From Empedobacter sedimenti (GTDB lineage: Bacteria; Bacteroidota; Bacteroidia; Flavobacteriales; Weeksellaceae): DNA of 64,000 bases. The position numbers were made by a program, and so were the translations under genes. Below are positions 25,313 through 33,710 of this stretch, piece by piece; position 1 is the first letter of the stretch, and each line of letters begins with the position of its first letter. Location: positions 98,650-162,649 of the forward strand of contig NZ_JASCQG010000008.1 in assembly GCF_030005555.1 (NCBI RefSeq). The letters run 5' to 3'. The notes under the pieces are model-generated. The model ran no database searches. It was not told the DNA's origin and was given only the letters and a program-made list of their open reading frames with translations.

Positions 25313-25927
25313 CTATTGAAGTTTAAATTTATAACTCAAATTTCCGTAGAAAACAAATTCATTATTTGTTTTCAAATTTGTTGGAGCTGCAACAATTCTC
25401 GGAAAAATATCTTTGGCAGAAACTGCGCCTAAATTCATGTTTTTTCCATAGAAAGTTTCTTGTGTTTCAGTATTTACAACATTGTATGTAACAAAATTTT
25501 TATAAAATGTCAACTCTTTCTCATTTACTTTTTTACCTAGAACTTGCTTTCTTTCGTCATCTGTAATGATATTTTCATTTTCAATTCTGAATTTAAACTT
25601 TGTTGTCACTTGTTCTTGTGTAATAATAATTGAATCTTTTGTCAGCGTAATATTTTTAATAGACGGATCTGTGTATGTAGACCATTGCGATTTAAAAAAT
25701 GTTTGTGCCTCATTTGTATACTCTTTTCCATCTGGTCCTTTGTAATATTTTAACTCTACAAAATCGTAAACATTATCAAATACGTAAACTGAATTTTCAG
25801 TTGGTGTTGGTGTAGGATTTGGTTCAGGAATAACAGGGGTTACTGGTTTCTCAACTTCAAATATTTGCTCGTCTTCTTGACAAGAAAAAAGAATAAAAAT
25901 AAGAGGTAGTAGTACTAACTTTTTCAT
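25313..25927 (-). CDS. Hypothetical lipoprotein (204 aa)
   Basis: I do not recognise this family. The N-terminus MKKLVLLPLIFILFSCQ is a lipoprotein signal with Cys16, followed by a Pro/Thr-rich flexible linker (about residues 28-44) and a domain of about 155 residues with alternating polar and hydrophobic strands, suggesting a beta-rich fold. It is probably exposed on the cell surface or in the periplasm. Monocistronic and divergent from the esterase gene. Confidence 0.75.
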   Translation of the reverse strand: MKKLVLLPLIFILFSCQEDEQIFEVEKPVTPVIPEPNPTPTPTENSVYVFDNVYDFVELKYYKGPDGKEYTNEAQTFFKSQWSTYTDPSIKNITLTKDSIIITQEQVTTKFKFRIENENIITDDERKQVLGKKVNEKELTFYKNFVTYNVVNTETQETFYGKNMNLGAVSAKDIFPRIVAAPTNLKTNNEFVFYGNLSYKFKLQ

Positions 25928-26022
25928 TATAAAATTTTTAGGTAAGTAAAATTACTATAATTTCATGATCAATTCCAAGGATAGATATCATGTAGAGCAA
26001 ATAACTTAAAAAGAATAAATTG

Positions 26023-26030
26023 TATATTTG
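26023..26030 (+). promoter_or_regulatory. -7 promoter box (TATATTTG) of the esterase gene
   Basis: An exact TAnnTTTG match 16 bases before the ATG at 26047; transcription start inferred near 26037. Confidence 0.5.
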
Positions 26031-26046
26031 ATTAAACACTCTTAAT

Positions 26047-26880
26047 ATGAAGCACATGAAATCGATTTTTAATTACTTATTACTTGTAATTTTTATTAGT
26101 TTTTTCACAAACTGTAAAAACTCTAATCCTCCCACTTACAACGATCCAATTCCGAAACATGAAACCTTTGCGATTGACTCTAAAATTCTGAATGAGAAGC
26201 GTATCATCAATGTTTGGACACCTAAAGAATATACAACTTCTAAAGACTCATTAACAATCCTTTATATGCCAGATGGCGGAACAAAAGAGGATTTCCCACA
26301 CATTGCGAATACTTTAGATAGTTTAATCAATTCAAAAAAAATAAAACCTGTTATTTTAGTTGGAATTGAGAATATACAACGCCGCAAAGATTTGAGTCCA
26401 CCAACCGAAAATGAAGAAGATAAAAAAATAGCAGCAGTAGTTGGAGGTTCTGCTGAATTTAGAAAATTTATTAACGATGAATTATTTCCTGAAGTTGATA
26501 AACGTTATCGAACTAAGAACGAAAAGGGAATTATTGGAGAATCTCTTGCAGGATTATTTATTATGGAAACTTTTATGGAACAACCAGAAATGTTTGACTT
26601 TTACATCGCAATGGATCCTTCTCTTTGGTGGAACAATCAATCATTAGTCAAAAATGCTCAACAAGATTTAGCTAAGTTTCCATCAACAGCAAAAAAATTA
26701 TGGTTTGCCGGTTCTGGCGCATCTGATATTTTACAATACACAAATCAACTAAAGACAATTCTAAATCAAACAAATATACCTAACCTAAAATGGAATTATT
26801 CGCCTGAAGCCAAAGAAGATCATGCTACAATTTATAGAGCTACAAAACAAAGAGCTTTAATTTGGAGTTTAGGAAAATAA
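26047..26880 (+). CDS. Alpha/beta-hydrolase esterase lipoprotein (IroE/Fes-like)
   Basis: A 277-residue secreted esterase. Lipobox FFTNC puts Cys23 at the mature N-terminus. The catalytic elbow is GESLAG (Ser166), the family marker YIAMDPSLWWNN follows, and the His is probably in EDHATIYRA near the C-terminus. VWTPKEYTTSKDSLTILYMPDGG is the typical start of the putative-esterase family (siderophore esterases, S-formylglutathione hydrolase-like). The substrate is not deducible. An alternative ATG three codons in (26056) gives the same lipoprotein. It stands alone, with no siderophore genes near it. Confidence 0.87.
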   Translation: MKHMKSIFNYLLLVIFISFFTNCKNSNPPTYNDPIPKHETFAIDSKILNEKRIINVWTPKEYTTSKDSLTILYMPDGGTKEDFPHIANTLDSLINSKKIKPVILVGIENIQRRKDLSPPTENEEDKKIAAVVGGSAEFRKFINDELFPEVDKRYRTKNEKGIIGESLAGLFIMETFMEQPEMFDFYIAMDPSLWWNNQSLVKNAQQDLAKFPSTAKKLWFAGSGASDILQYTNQLKTILNQTNIPNLKWNYSPEAKEDHATIYRATKQRALIWSLGK

Positions 26881-26904
26881 TCTACTAATAACCTCTCTAC
26901 TACT

Positions 26905-27384
26905 ATGGACAATCGAATCGAAAAATTAAAATCAATGCAGACCAATCTGTTAATTGATGTCGTAAAAAATTACAAACAACATGGATATCCTGTTGAATTG
27001 AGAAATGAAGCTTTACAAATTCTTGATGAAAGAGGAATTAAAATGGATCAATTAGAGTTAACAGGTAAGCTAAAAAACGTGAAATACGATGAAGCAATGG
27101 CTGAGTATCAAAAATATACTATATTATCGACAATCGCCTTAATTCTAAACATCCTTACCATTTTTCTAATAAAAGATTTATCCTTTTTTACGATTGGTTT
27201 ATACATTGTTTCTTTAATTTTTATTCTATTATCCTTTTCAAGCGCAAGAACTTTATCAATTATTTTGAAAGATGAATCAATAGATTTTTCTTTTATCTAT
27301 ATTTTGATGGGAATGATTTTATATTTCATTGTCTACTTTATTACACGAAAACAAATTAAAGAATCTATAAATGCTATTCGGTAA
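26905..27384 (+). CDS. Hypothetical membrane protein (159 aa)
   Basis: I do not recognise this family. A cytosolic N-terminal half of about 68 residues is helical (LIDVVKNYKQHGYPVELRNEAL, ILDERGIKMDQL) and precedes three membrane segments at about residues 69-88, 92-113 and 125-147. The N-terminal pattern resembles small helical modules found ahead of membrane domains in flavobacteria. It lies 24 bases after the esterase gene on the same strand and may be co-transcribed with it. Confidence 0.75.
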   Translation: MDNRIEKLKSMQTNLLIDVVKNYKQHGYPVELRNEALQILDERGIKMDQLELTGKLKNVKYDEAMAEYQKYTILSTIALILNILTIFLIKDLSFFTIGLYIVSLIFILLSFSSARTLSIILKDESIDFSFIYILMGMILYFIVYFITRKQIKESINAIR

Positions 27385-27462
27385 AAGAAACTTCAAATTG
27401 TTAATTCTGAAAAAAGTAAAATATTTTACGATTTTTTTTACGTAAATCAAGCATTTAAAATC

Positions 27463-28533
27463 ATGAAACTAAGATTATCATTTTTTATCATCAGCTTTCT
27501 ATTTATTTTTTTGATGCAATCAAATAATTCATTTGCGCAAGAAAAAATAGAATTAGAAGAGGTACAAATCAATGCCAATACTAAATTAAACAACTCTATA
27601 CAATACGAAAAATTAAAAAACATGCCCGAATCTGGTGTATTTTCTTTTGGAGTTACAGTAGAAAACGATAAACTATATGTAATGAGTGGCGATGTTTCTA
27701 ATGTTGGTGTGAGAACTGAATATAAAGGATTTAGTAATAAAATTTACATTTATGATTTAGAGAGAGGTTTTTGGAAGACCTCAAAAACTAAATCTTCTAC
27801 CATTGCAAATAATTCTACCATTAGTCACAATGGTTTACTTTATAGTTTTGGAGGAAGAAGATTTGGAAATAACAGAAATCGAGAACTTTTGAACAATAAA
27901 ATAGATGTATATGATGTAAAAAGAGATACAGTGATAATTGATGATGTAATGGTGCATCAAGCTGTCAATTCTGCAACTGTAAAAGTTGATGACAAAGTCT
28001 TATTCTTCGGTGGGTCTACGAAAAAAAATCTTAATGGGACAAAGTTCTTCACAAATAAAGTGAGTATGTACAATCTTACTACTGGTTATTGGTATGAAAT
28101 GGATCCGATGCCAGAAGCTAAAGAAGCTCCAGGGATTTTAGTTGACAATAAAGTTTATTTGATTGGAGGCAACAAAAATCATTCAATAAAATCAATTGAT
28201 TCATTCAATCTAAATGATGGTAAATGGACAAAAGAATTTGAACTTCCTACTGCGATGAGTAGAGCATCATTAGCAAAAAAAGAACACATCATTTATATCT
28301 ACGAAGACGGTATATTTTATACCTATGACACCTATGATAAAGTTTTGAAAGAATATGCGCTAAACAATATATTTGCTGTTAATGGAGAAATTTTTATTTA
28401 CAAAGATTTTATGTATATTCTTGGAGGAGTAATTGATAATAAAGACCTTTCAAATGAAATGTATAGATTTAGCTTAAGTGAATTTAACAATACCAAAGTC
28501 AAAAGAGAATTAAAGCTCAAAAAAGTAGACTAA
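27463..28533 (+). CDS. Secreted kelch-repeat beta-propeller protein
   Basis: A 356-residue protein with a signal peptide (about 1-26, ending NSFAQ), then a short segment EKIELEEVQINANTKLN, then at least five kelch repeats with patterns such as LYSFGGRRFG, VLFFGGSTKK, VYLIGGNKNH and MYILGGVIDN, each with GG before a variable loop and conserved Tyr/Trp (DLERGFWKT, LTTGYWYEMDPMP). It should form a beta-propeller outside the cytoplasm, perhaps binding glycans or proteins. The segment after the signal peptide looks like the linker seen before TonB-receptor plugs. It ends at a bidirectional hairpin. Confidence 0.85.
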   Translation: MKLRLSFFIISFLFIFLMQSNNSFAQEKIELEEVQINANTKLNNSIQYEKLKNMPESGVFSFGVTVENDKLYVMSGDVSNVGVRTEYKGFSNKIYIYDLERGFWKTSKTKSSTIANNSTISHNGLLYSFGGRRFGNNRNRELLNNKIDVYDVKRDTVIIDDVMVHQAVNSATVKVDDKVLFFGGSTKKNLNGTKFFTNKVSMYNLTTGYWYEMDPMPEAKEAPGILVDNKVYLIGGNKNHSIKSIDSFNLNDGKWTKEFELPTAMSRASLAKKEHIIYIYEDGIFYTYDTYDKVLKEYALNNIFAVNGEIFIYKDFMYILGGVIDNKDLSNEMYRFSLSEFNNTKVKRELKLKKVD

Positions 28534-28534
28534 T

Positions 28535-28570
28535 AAAAAAAACTCACTTCAAATAAAGTGAGGTTTTTTT
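28535..28570. terminator. Bidirectional terminator
   Basis: Stem ctcactt (28543-28549) with aagtgag (28556-28562), flanked by an A-run and a T-run; between the convergent kelch and GNAT genes, and reaching into the GNAT stop. Confidence 0.75.
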
Positions 28571-29066
28571 ATGCGATTCGTTTACCCAAAATAGTTAAAC
28601 TTCTTTCTGTATCATCTAAAACTGCTATGTTTGGTAGATTAGCCCATTCCTCGAAACCAAAATGTTTGAATAATTTCAAGCTCGGTTCGTTATGCGAAAA
28701 AATAAAACCTAAAATCGTTTTAACTCCAAATTCTGGCGCTCTATTTATACTATACTCCAAAACTTTTTTTCCCAAACCTTTTCCGCGTTGCGTAGCGTCC
28801 AAATAAATACTAATTTCTACAGTTGCATCATAAGCTGGTCTTCCATAAAAAGATTGGAAACTTACCCAACCTACAATTACGTTTGCTTCATCTTCTACAA
28901 CCCAAAGTGGTCTTTTATCAGGCGAATGTTCGTCGAACCATTTTACTTTACTTTCTACCGAAACAGGTTCTGTATCGGCAGTTACTAATCGCGAAGCAAT
29001 TGTAGAATTATAAATTTCTGTAATTCTTTCTAAATCGCTTCGTTTAGCATCTCTGTAACTCAACAT
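28569..29066 (-). CDS. GNAT acetyltransferase, phosphinothricin-acetyltransferase-like
   Basis: A 165-residue N-acetyltransferase close to the Pat/YncA group: YRDAKRSDLERITEIYN at the start, VGWVSFQSFYGRPAYDAT, the acetyl-CoA site SIYLDATQRGKGLGKKVLEY (RGxG) and FIFSHNEPSLKLFKHFGFEEW. The family acetylates the amino group of phosphinothricin, methionine sulfoximine or methionine sulfone. Six bases separate it from the DinB gene upstream on the same strand, so they probably form an operon. Confidence 0.9.
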   Translation of the reverse strand: MLSYRDAKRSDLERITEIYNSTIASRLVTADTEPVSVESKVKWFDEHSPDKRPLWVVEDEANVIVGWVSFQSFYGRPAYDATVEISIYLDATQRGKGLGKKVLEYSINRAPEFGVKTILGFIFSHNEPSLKLFKHFGFEEWANLPNIAVLDDTERSLTILGKRIA

Positions 29067-29072
29067 TTAGTA

Positions 29073-29534
29073 TTAAAAAGGAATATTTTTTTTCATAGAC
29101 AACATATAGCCCAAATGCATTGCCTCATGAATGTTGTTGTACAATATAGCATCTTCTATCGATTCTAACGTCATTCCAAAACTCGTCTTGTAAGATCTAT
29201 AATAAGATAGTTTTTCCGAACGATAATCTTTGAACATTTGCATTGGCGTACTTTCTAACATTTCTTTCAACTCTTTTACATCGTCTTCCGTTACCTCTGT
29301 ATTACCAATAGTCCCTTTTTTGTACTTCTGTATAAAGTTAATATCAACCAACATTCTATTATCAGTCAAATAATAGTGTATTAATTGTTGGGTAGCCAAA
29401 ACATGTGCAGCATTCCAAAACAAATTGTTTTTGTAACCTACCGGAATGTAAAGAAGTTGTTTTAGAGAGTGTTGTTCAAGCTCATCAATGATCTGTTTTC
29501 TTATATTCGTCAGATAAATAATATGCTCTTCCAT
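29073..29534 (-). CDS. DinB family protein
   Basis: A 153-residue four-helix protein of the DinB/YfiT-like superfamily. WNAAHVLATQQLIHYYL and NNIHEAMHLGYMLSMKK hold the histidines that usually form the metal site (HxxxH late in the protein). The biochemical function of most members is unknown; some are thiol transferases that use bacillithiol or mycothiol, which is notable as bshC is present at 2090. This link is an inference. It is followed closely by the GNAT gene. Confidence 0.88.
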   Translation of the reverse strand: MEEHIIYLTNIRKQIIDELEQHSLKQLLYIPVGYKNNLFWNAAHVLATQQLIHYYLTDNRMLVDINFIQKYKKGTIGNTEVTEDDVKELKEMLESTPMQMFKDYRSEKLSYYRSYKTSFGMTLESIEDAILYNNIHEAMHLGYMLSMKKNIPF

Positions 29535-29642
29535 AGTCAGATTTAAAGTTTAAATATACATCAAATTAAGTCTATTTATCAAATTATAAAGCAAAACAAT
29601 TAAAATCACGTTTTTAGATTCTCTAAAGTCTTTGATTCTTTG

Positions 29643-29650
29643 TAATTTTG
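29643..29650 (+). promoter_or_regulatory. -7 promoter box (TAATTTTG) of the mrp-nifU operon
   Basis: A TAnnTTTG match 19 bases before the mrp start codon. Confidence 0.45.
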
Positions 29651-29668
29651 TCTAAATAAAATTATAAG

Positions 29669-30769
29669 ATGGCTTATACAAGAGATCAAATATATCAAGT
29701 ATTAGAGGAATTAGGTATTCGTAATTGGATGCGTAATGCACAAGTGATGGGAAATGATATTATTTTGGACATTGTTTCTCCTTCTCCTGCAATGCACGAG
29801 CGCAAAAGATTAGAAATTGCCTTAAAAAATGCATTCAAAGAAAATTTACCAGAAGCAAACGTAAAATTAAATATCTCTGTCGAAGTTGAAGAGAAAAATC
29901 CAAACGAAATCAAAGGATCTGAGTTACCAGGTGTAAAAAACATCATCGCAGTAGCTTCAGGTAAAGGTGGAGTTGGTAAATCTACTGTTTCGTCAAACTT
30001 AGCTATTAGTTTAGCTAATATGGGTTTCAAAGTTGGTTTATTAGATGCTGATATCTACGGACCTTCTATGCCAATTATGTTCGATTGTCAAGATGCTCGT
30101 CCATATTCGGTAGAAGTAAATGGTAAAACGAAAATTAAACCGGTAGAATCTTACGGAATCAAAATCTTATCAATTGGTTTCTTTGCAGATACAGATCAAG
30201 CAATTGTTTGGAGAGGTCCAATGGCTGCAAAAGCATTAAATCAAATGATTCGTGATGCACATTGGGGAGATTTGGATTTCTTATTAATTGATTTACCTCC
30301 GGGAACAGGCGATATTCATTTATCTATCGTTCAACAAGTTCCAATTACAGGAGCAGTTGTGGTTTCTACACCTCAAAATATTGCTTTAGCAGATGCGCGT
30401 AAAGGAGTTGGTATGTTCCAAATGGAAGCGATTAATGTTCCAGTTTTAGGAATTGTAGAAAATATGGCGTACTTTACACCAGAAGAATTACCTAACAACA
30501 AATATTATATCTTTGGACAAAATGGTGCAAAGAACTTAGCAGAACAAATTGGTGTTCCTTTCTTAGGAGAAATTCCAATTGTACAATCTATTCGCGAAGC
30601 TGCTGACGTTGGTCGTCCAGCTGCATTGCAAGAAGATACTGTTGTAGCTAATGTTTACAAAGAAATTGCACGTAACGCAGTACAAAGTTTAGTAGAACGT
30701 AACAACACTTTGCCTCCTACAGAAGCTGTTCGTATTACAACGATGGCAGGTTGTTCGGCAAAAAATTAA
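29669..30769 (+). CDS. Mrp/NBP35-type Fe-S carrier ATPase
   Basis: A 366-residue P-loop ATPase of the Mrp/ApbC family that carries and delivers iron-sulfur clusters. It has an N-terminal MIP18/DUF59 domain (about 1-75) and a deviant Walker A, ASGKGGVGKSTVSSNLA (about 97-113), then LLIDLPPGTGDIHL. The CPHC cluster motif of E. coli ApbC is replaced here by ENMAYFTPEELPNNKYYIFG, as I recall for other Bacteroidota; one Cys remains near the C-terminus (MAGCSAKN). The NifU-like gene follows after 13 bases, and the two form an Fe-S unit. Confidence 0.94.
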   Translation: MAYTRDQIYQVLEELGIRNWMRNAQVMGNDIILDIVSPSPAMHERKRLEIALKNAFKENLPEANVKLNISVEVEEKNPNEIKGSELPGVKNIIAVASGKGGVGKSTVSSNLAISLANMGFKVGLLDADIYGPSMPIMFDCQDARPYSVEVNGKTKIKPVESYGIKILSIGFFADTDQAIVWRGPMAAKALNQMIRDAHWGDLDFLLIDLPPGTGDIHLSIVQQVPITGAVVVSTPQNIALADARKGVGMFQMEAINVPVLGIVENMAYFTPEELPNNKYYIFGQNGAKNLAEQIGVPFLGEIPIVQSIREAADVGRPAALQEDTVVANVYKEIARNAVQSLVERNNTLPPTEAVRITTMAGCSAKN

Positions 30770-30782
30770 AAAAGAAAAGATC

Positions 30783-31076
30783 ATGACTCCAGAAGAAAAA
30801 TATTCAGAAGTTGAAAAGGCCTTAACTGAAATTAGACCATTCTTAAATTCAGATGGAGGCGATATCGAATTAGTATCTGTAGAAGATAATATCGTTAAAG
30901 TTCGTCTTACAGGTGCTTGTATAGCATGTTCTGTCAACCAAATGACCTTAAAATCTGGGGTTGAGATGACCATCAAAAAATATGTACCCGAAATTGTTTC
31001 AGTAATCAATGTTTCTGACCTTGAAACTTCTACTGAAGCTGATCAAATTTCGACACTTGCAAATGAAGAAAACTAA
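30783..31076 (+). CDS. NifU-like Fe-S scaffold protein
   Basis: A 97-residue NifU C-terminal-domain (Nfu) protein: IRPFLNSDGGDIELVSVED, then LTGACIACSVNQMTLKSGVE with the cluster-binding CxxC, then IKKYVPEI. It binds a [4Fe-4S] cluster and passes it to apo-proteins such as NadA at 46-47 kb. It follows mrp in a two-gene operon closed by a strong terminator. Length is normal for stand-alone Nfu proteins. Confidence 0.93.
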   Translation: MTPEEKYSEVEKALTEIRPFLNSDGGDIELVSVEDNIVKVRLTGACIACSVNQMTLKSGVEMTIKKYVPEIVSVINVSDLETSTEADQISTLANEEN

Positions 31077-31100
31077 AATTTAGTTTTTTTACAATAGAAT

Positions 31101-31136
31101 TAAAACGTCTTTATATCAATTTATAAAGACGTTTTA
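31101..31136 (+). terminator. Rho-independent terminator of the mrp-nifU operon
   Basis: A perfect 15-bp stem (31101-31115 with 31122-31136) around loop tcaatt. Confidence 0.9.
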
Positions 31137-31137
31137 T

Positions 31138-31145
31138 TATTTTTG
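31138..31145 (+). promoter_or_regulatory. -7 promoter box (TATTTTTG) of the DUF3108 gene
   Basis: A TAnnTTTG match directly behind the mrp-nifU terminator, 41 bases before the start codon. Confidence 0.45.
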
Positions 31146-31185
31146 GCAAACAATTTGAATCTTAACCATCAAACAAAAAAATGTA

Positions 31186-31956
31186 ATGAAAAAATTCATC
31201 TTATTTTTTACTTTAATCTTATTTACATTCTCTATAAAAATTAGCGCGCAGACAAATTATAAGTCTGGCGAATTTCTAAAATTTAGAATTCATTATTCTG
31301 GATTAAATGCCGGTTTTGCTACAATTGATGTGAAAGATGTTACCTTAAATGGAAAAAGCCACTATCATATTGTTGGAAAAGGAAATTCTAGCGGTGCTGT
31401 ACGTGCATTTTTTAAGGTAGATGATTTGTACGAATCTTATATCGACAAATCAGATTTAAAACCAACAAAATTTGTTCGTAATATCGTAGAAGGAAGTTAT
31501 AAACGTCATCAAATTGTTTATTTTGATCACGCGAATAAAAAAGCTAAAATTGAAAATAAACGAGATGGTAAAACAACAACAGAACCTATTCCGTTTGATG
31601 CGCAAGACTTACTTTCTGCCTTTTATAGTATGAGAAATGCAAATCATTCTAAATTAAAAACAGGAGATTTCTTAAACGAAAACATCTTTTTGATGGACGA
31701 AACTTTAAAATTTAAATTAAAAATTTTGGGGCGTGAAACGTTGAAAACTAAATTTGGTAAGATCAATACTATCAAAATTCGTCCTTATGTACAATCTGGT
31801 CGTATTTTTAAAGAATCAGAATCTGTTACGATGTGGGTTTCTGATGATGATAATTTAGTGCCACTGAAAATAAAAGCAGGATTATTGGTTGGTTCGTTGA
31901 ATGCAGATTTGTACGAATATAAAAACCTAAAATATTCAATTAACTTCACAAAATAA
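31186..31956 (+). CDS. DUF3108 domain protein, secreted
   Basis: A 256-residue envelope protein: signal peptide about 1-21 (ending KISAQ), then a DUF3108 beta-rich domain with FRIHYSGLNAGFATIDVKD, GAVRAFFKVDDLYESYID, IPFDAQDLLSAFYSMRN and ESVTMWVSDDDNLVPLKIKA. The family is common in Gram-negative bacteria, sits in the periplasm or outer membrane, and has no established function; a lipid-binding or lipoprotein-like role is often guessed. Monocistronic, with terminators on both sides. Confidence 0.9.
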   Translation: MKKFILFFTLILFTFSIKISAQTNYKSGEFLKFRIHYSGLNAGFATIDVKDVTLNGKSHYHIVGKGNSSGAVRAFFKVDDLYESYIDKSDLKPTKFVRNIVEGSYKRHQIVYFDHANKKAKIENKRDGKTTTEPIPFDAQDLLSAFYSMRNANHSKLKTGDFLNENIFLMDETLKFKLKILGRETLKTKFGKINTIKIRPYVQSGRIFKESESVTMWVSDDDNLVPLKIKAGLLVGSLNADLYEYKNLKYSINFTK

Positions 31957-31976
31957 TTGTGATCGTATAATAATTT

Positions 31977-32005
31977 AAAATCCCACTGTTAATGTGGGAT
32001 TTTTT
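31977..32005. terminator. Bidirectional terminator
   Basis: Stem aaaatcccac (31977-31986) with gtgggatttt (31994-32003). It overlaps the last codons of the convergent DUF1398 gene. Confidence 0.85.
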
Positions 32006-32384
32006 CATTTAAAATTGTATTTCCTTTTTTGTCAAAATAAGTACACGTATAATTTTCTATAGAAACAAGCCATTTTTCTACACCAGTTTCAGCACAATGT
32101 TTACAAAACATCAAATAATCTGTTTCACCATTTTGATGAATTTTTAGATACGCTATAAACTTTTCAATATTTACATCATCTACAATCATTAAATCATCGT
32201 ATTGCGCATCAGAAGTTATTTCAAAATTATCTGTTCCAAAATAATTGGTATGACTATCTACCACCCAAGTCTCAAATGCGATAACACCTAAAAACTTAAT
32301 CTCTTTGATATAATTCGGAAAATCTGCTCCAGATTTTACTTTCTCGTGTGCTTGCTCTATATCGGCAACTGTAAATTTTTTCAT
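31989..32384 (-). CDS. DUF1398 family protein
   Basis: A 131-residue cytosolic protein matching the DUF1398 family: FTVADIEQAHEKVKSGADFPNYI, LGVIAFETWVVDSHTNYFG, and LKIHQNGETDYLMFCKHCAETGVEKW. The function is unknown; a CxxC (CKHC) is visible but is not known to be catalytic. Its stop lies inside the terminator it shares with the DUF3108 gene. It follows aat on the same strand with a 15-base gap, so the two are probably co-transcribed. Confidence 0.88.
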   Translation of the reverse strand: MKKFTVADIEQAHEKVKSGADFPNYIKEIKFLGVIAFETWVVDSHTNYFGTDNFEITSDAQYDDLMIVDDVNIEKFIAYLKIHQNGETDYLMFCKHCAETGVEKWLVSIENYTCTYFDKKGNTILNEKIPH

Positions 32385-32399
32385 TTTTATTTTGGTTGA

Positions 32400-33032
32400 C
32401 TATTGTTCTAAATATTCCAAAAAAACGTCACTCGGAATTTCAATAGCGCCCAAACTCGCTAAATGTTCAGTATAAACTTGACAATCGATTAATTTGTACT
32501 TTTTATGGTATTTTGCTACAAATTGTATGAATCCTGCTTTTGAAGCATTGCTTACTTTTGCAAACATACTTTCTCCACAAAAAATAGTTCCCATTTCTAC
32601 GCCATAAAAACCACCCACTAATTCGTCATTCTGCCAAACTTCTATACTTTTTGCAATTCCTTGTTTATTCAATTCACAATAAGCTTCAATCATATCAGTT
32701 GTAATCCACGTTCCGTCCTGATCTTTTCTGTACGCTTGCGAACAATTTGTAATAACTTCACGAAACGCTTTATTTTCTGTAAATGTAAAAAGCTGATCTT
32801 TAAAAACTTTTTTCATTGATTTAGAAACACGTAAATTTTCTGGAAAAAGAACAAAACGATCTTGCGGAAACCACCAAATAATTGGATCTTCTTCATTAAA
32901 CCACGGAAAAATCCCTTTCTGATAAGCCAATTTTAAGCGCTCTACCGAAAGATCTCCTCCAATTGCTATAATTCCTTCACTATTCACTTCCGAGTAATCA
33001 GGAAAGACTAAATCGTTACTTAACCAATACAT
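32400..33032 (-). CDS. aat: Leucyl/phenylalanyl-tRNA-protein transferase
   Basis: A 210-residue transferase that attaches Leu or Phe from aminoacyl-tRNA to the N-termini of proteins beginning with Arg or Lys, marking them for ClpS/ClpAP degradation. Signatures: WLSNDLVFPD at the start, LAYQKGIFPWFNEEDPIIWW, PQDRFVLFPENLRVSKSM, GGFYGVEMGTIFCGESMF and KLIDCQVYTEHLASLGA. Full length for the family. Located upstream of DUF1398 in one leftward unit. Confidence 0.96.
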   Translation of the reverse strand: MYWLSNDLVFPDYSEVNSEGIIAIGGDLSVERLKLAYQKGIFPWFNEEDPIIWWFPQDRFVLFPENLRVSKSMKKVFKDQLFTFTENKAFREVITNCSQAYRKDQDGTWITTDMIEAYCELNKQGIAKSIEVWQNDELVGGFYGVEMGTIFCGESMFAKVSNASKAGFIQFVAKYHKKYKLIDCQVYTEHLASLGAIEIPSDVFLEYLEQ

Positions 33033-33083
33033 ACAATCGCTTTTGTGTTGTAAATAAGTTTATTTTTAATTGATAAAATTAAA

Positions 33084-33111
33084 AAAACGTGTCCAATCCT
33101 GAACACGTTTT
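33084..33111 (-). terminator. Terminator of the DUF3127 gene
   Basis: Stem aaacgtgt (33085-33092) with acacgttt (33103-33110); the T-run is on the minus strand. Confidence 0.75.
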
Positions 33112-33136
33112 GTATCAAACTTAGATTTTTTCTTAA

Positions 33137-33508
33137 TTAGAATGGTAAATCGTCGTCATCTCCGTTAGAAAAAGTATCTACTGGAGGAGCTGGCGCAAAA
33201 TTATCATATCCTTGAGGAGCTTGAGCAGCAGCATTTGCTAAATTCTCAATTCTCCATGCTTGAATTGTATTGAAATATCTTGCTACACCTTCTGGATTAA
33301 CCCACTCACGACCACGAATATTGATAGAAACTTTCACTTCATCACCAGGTTTGTAAGCGTTCAATACATCTGTTTTATCTTGTGTAAGCTCAATTAAAAT
33401 ATCTTGTGGATATTGTTCTTGCGTTGTCACAACAAATTCTCTTTTCTTGAAACTTGCAGTAATATTTTGAGTTTCAAACACTTTTTTGATTTTTCCTGTA
33501 ATTTCCAT
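33137..33508 (-). CDS. DUF3127 domain protein
   Basis: A 123-residue protein with the DUF3127 fold (MEITGKIKKVFETQNITASFKKREFVV, VSINIRGREWVNPEGVARYFNTI) and an acidic C-terminal tail ending DDDDLPF. The tail is much like that of single-stranded-DNA-binding proteins, and the fold is OB-like, so nucleic-acid binding is plausible but unproven. The frame is open further upstream to 33610, but that extension lacks family similarity and overlaps the promoter of tRNA-Leu; the ATG at 33508 is the start, just downstream of a minus-strand -7 box. Confidence 0.88.
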   Translation of the reverse strand: MEITGKIKKVFETQNITASFKKREFVVTTQEQYPQDILIELTQDKTDVLNAYKPGDEVKVSINIRGREWVNPEGVARYFNTIQAWRIENLANAAAQAPQGYDNFAPAPPVDTFSNGDDDDLPF

Positions 33509-33526
33509 TTTTGTAAAAGCTTTGTG

Positions 33527-33534
33527 CAAATTTA
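33527..33534 (-). promoter_or_regulatory. -7 promoter box (TAAATTTG) of the DUF3127 gene
   Basis: A minus-strand TAnnTTTG match 19 bases before the ATG at 33508; it supports the short start. Confidence 0.5.
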
Positions 33535-33594
33535 AAGTGTAAAAAAAGATTAAAAAAATTTTATTTCGAAATTTTGTTAGAAAGAAAACTTGTG

Positions 33595-33602
33595 TATATT
33601 TG
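33595..33602 (+). promoter_or_regulatory. Promoter of tRNA-Leu: TTG-N18-TATATTTG
   Basis: The -33 TTG lies at 33574-33576, then 18 bases, then TATATTTG. This is the full Bacteroidota consensus and the best promoter in the window. The start is inferred near 33609, 17 bases before the tRNA. Confidence 0.75.
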
Positions 33603-33625
33603 CAATCCAAATCGGTTAGATTTAT

Positions 33626-33707
33626 GCGGGCGTGGTGGAATTGGTAGACACGCTAGACTTAGGATCTAGTGCCGCAAGGTGTGGGAGTTCGAGTCTCCCC
33701 GCCCGTA
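33626..33707 (+). tRNA. tRNA-Leu (anticodon TAG)
   Basis: A complete class II cloverleaf. The acceptor is GCGGGCG (33626-33632) with CGCCCGT (33700-33706), closing with a G-U pair; the discriminator is A707. The D-arm is GTG...CAC with GGTAGA; the anticodon stem CTAGA/TCTAG holds loop CTTAGGA with anticodon TAG at 33660-33662; there is a long variable arm (tgccgcaaggtg), and the T-arm is GGGAG-TTCGAGT-CTCCC. The 3' CCA is not encoded (ACTA follows). It reads CUA and, by wobble, other CUN codons. Confidence 0.98.
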
Positions 33708-33710
33708 CTA

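Noticed and set aside
33509..33610. N-terminal extension of the DUF3127 gene up to 33610
   Set aside because: The extension is Phe/Lys-rich with no family match and runs through the tRNA-Leu promoter; the ATG at 33508 fits the family start and a -7 box at 33527.
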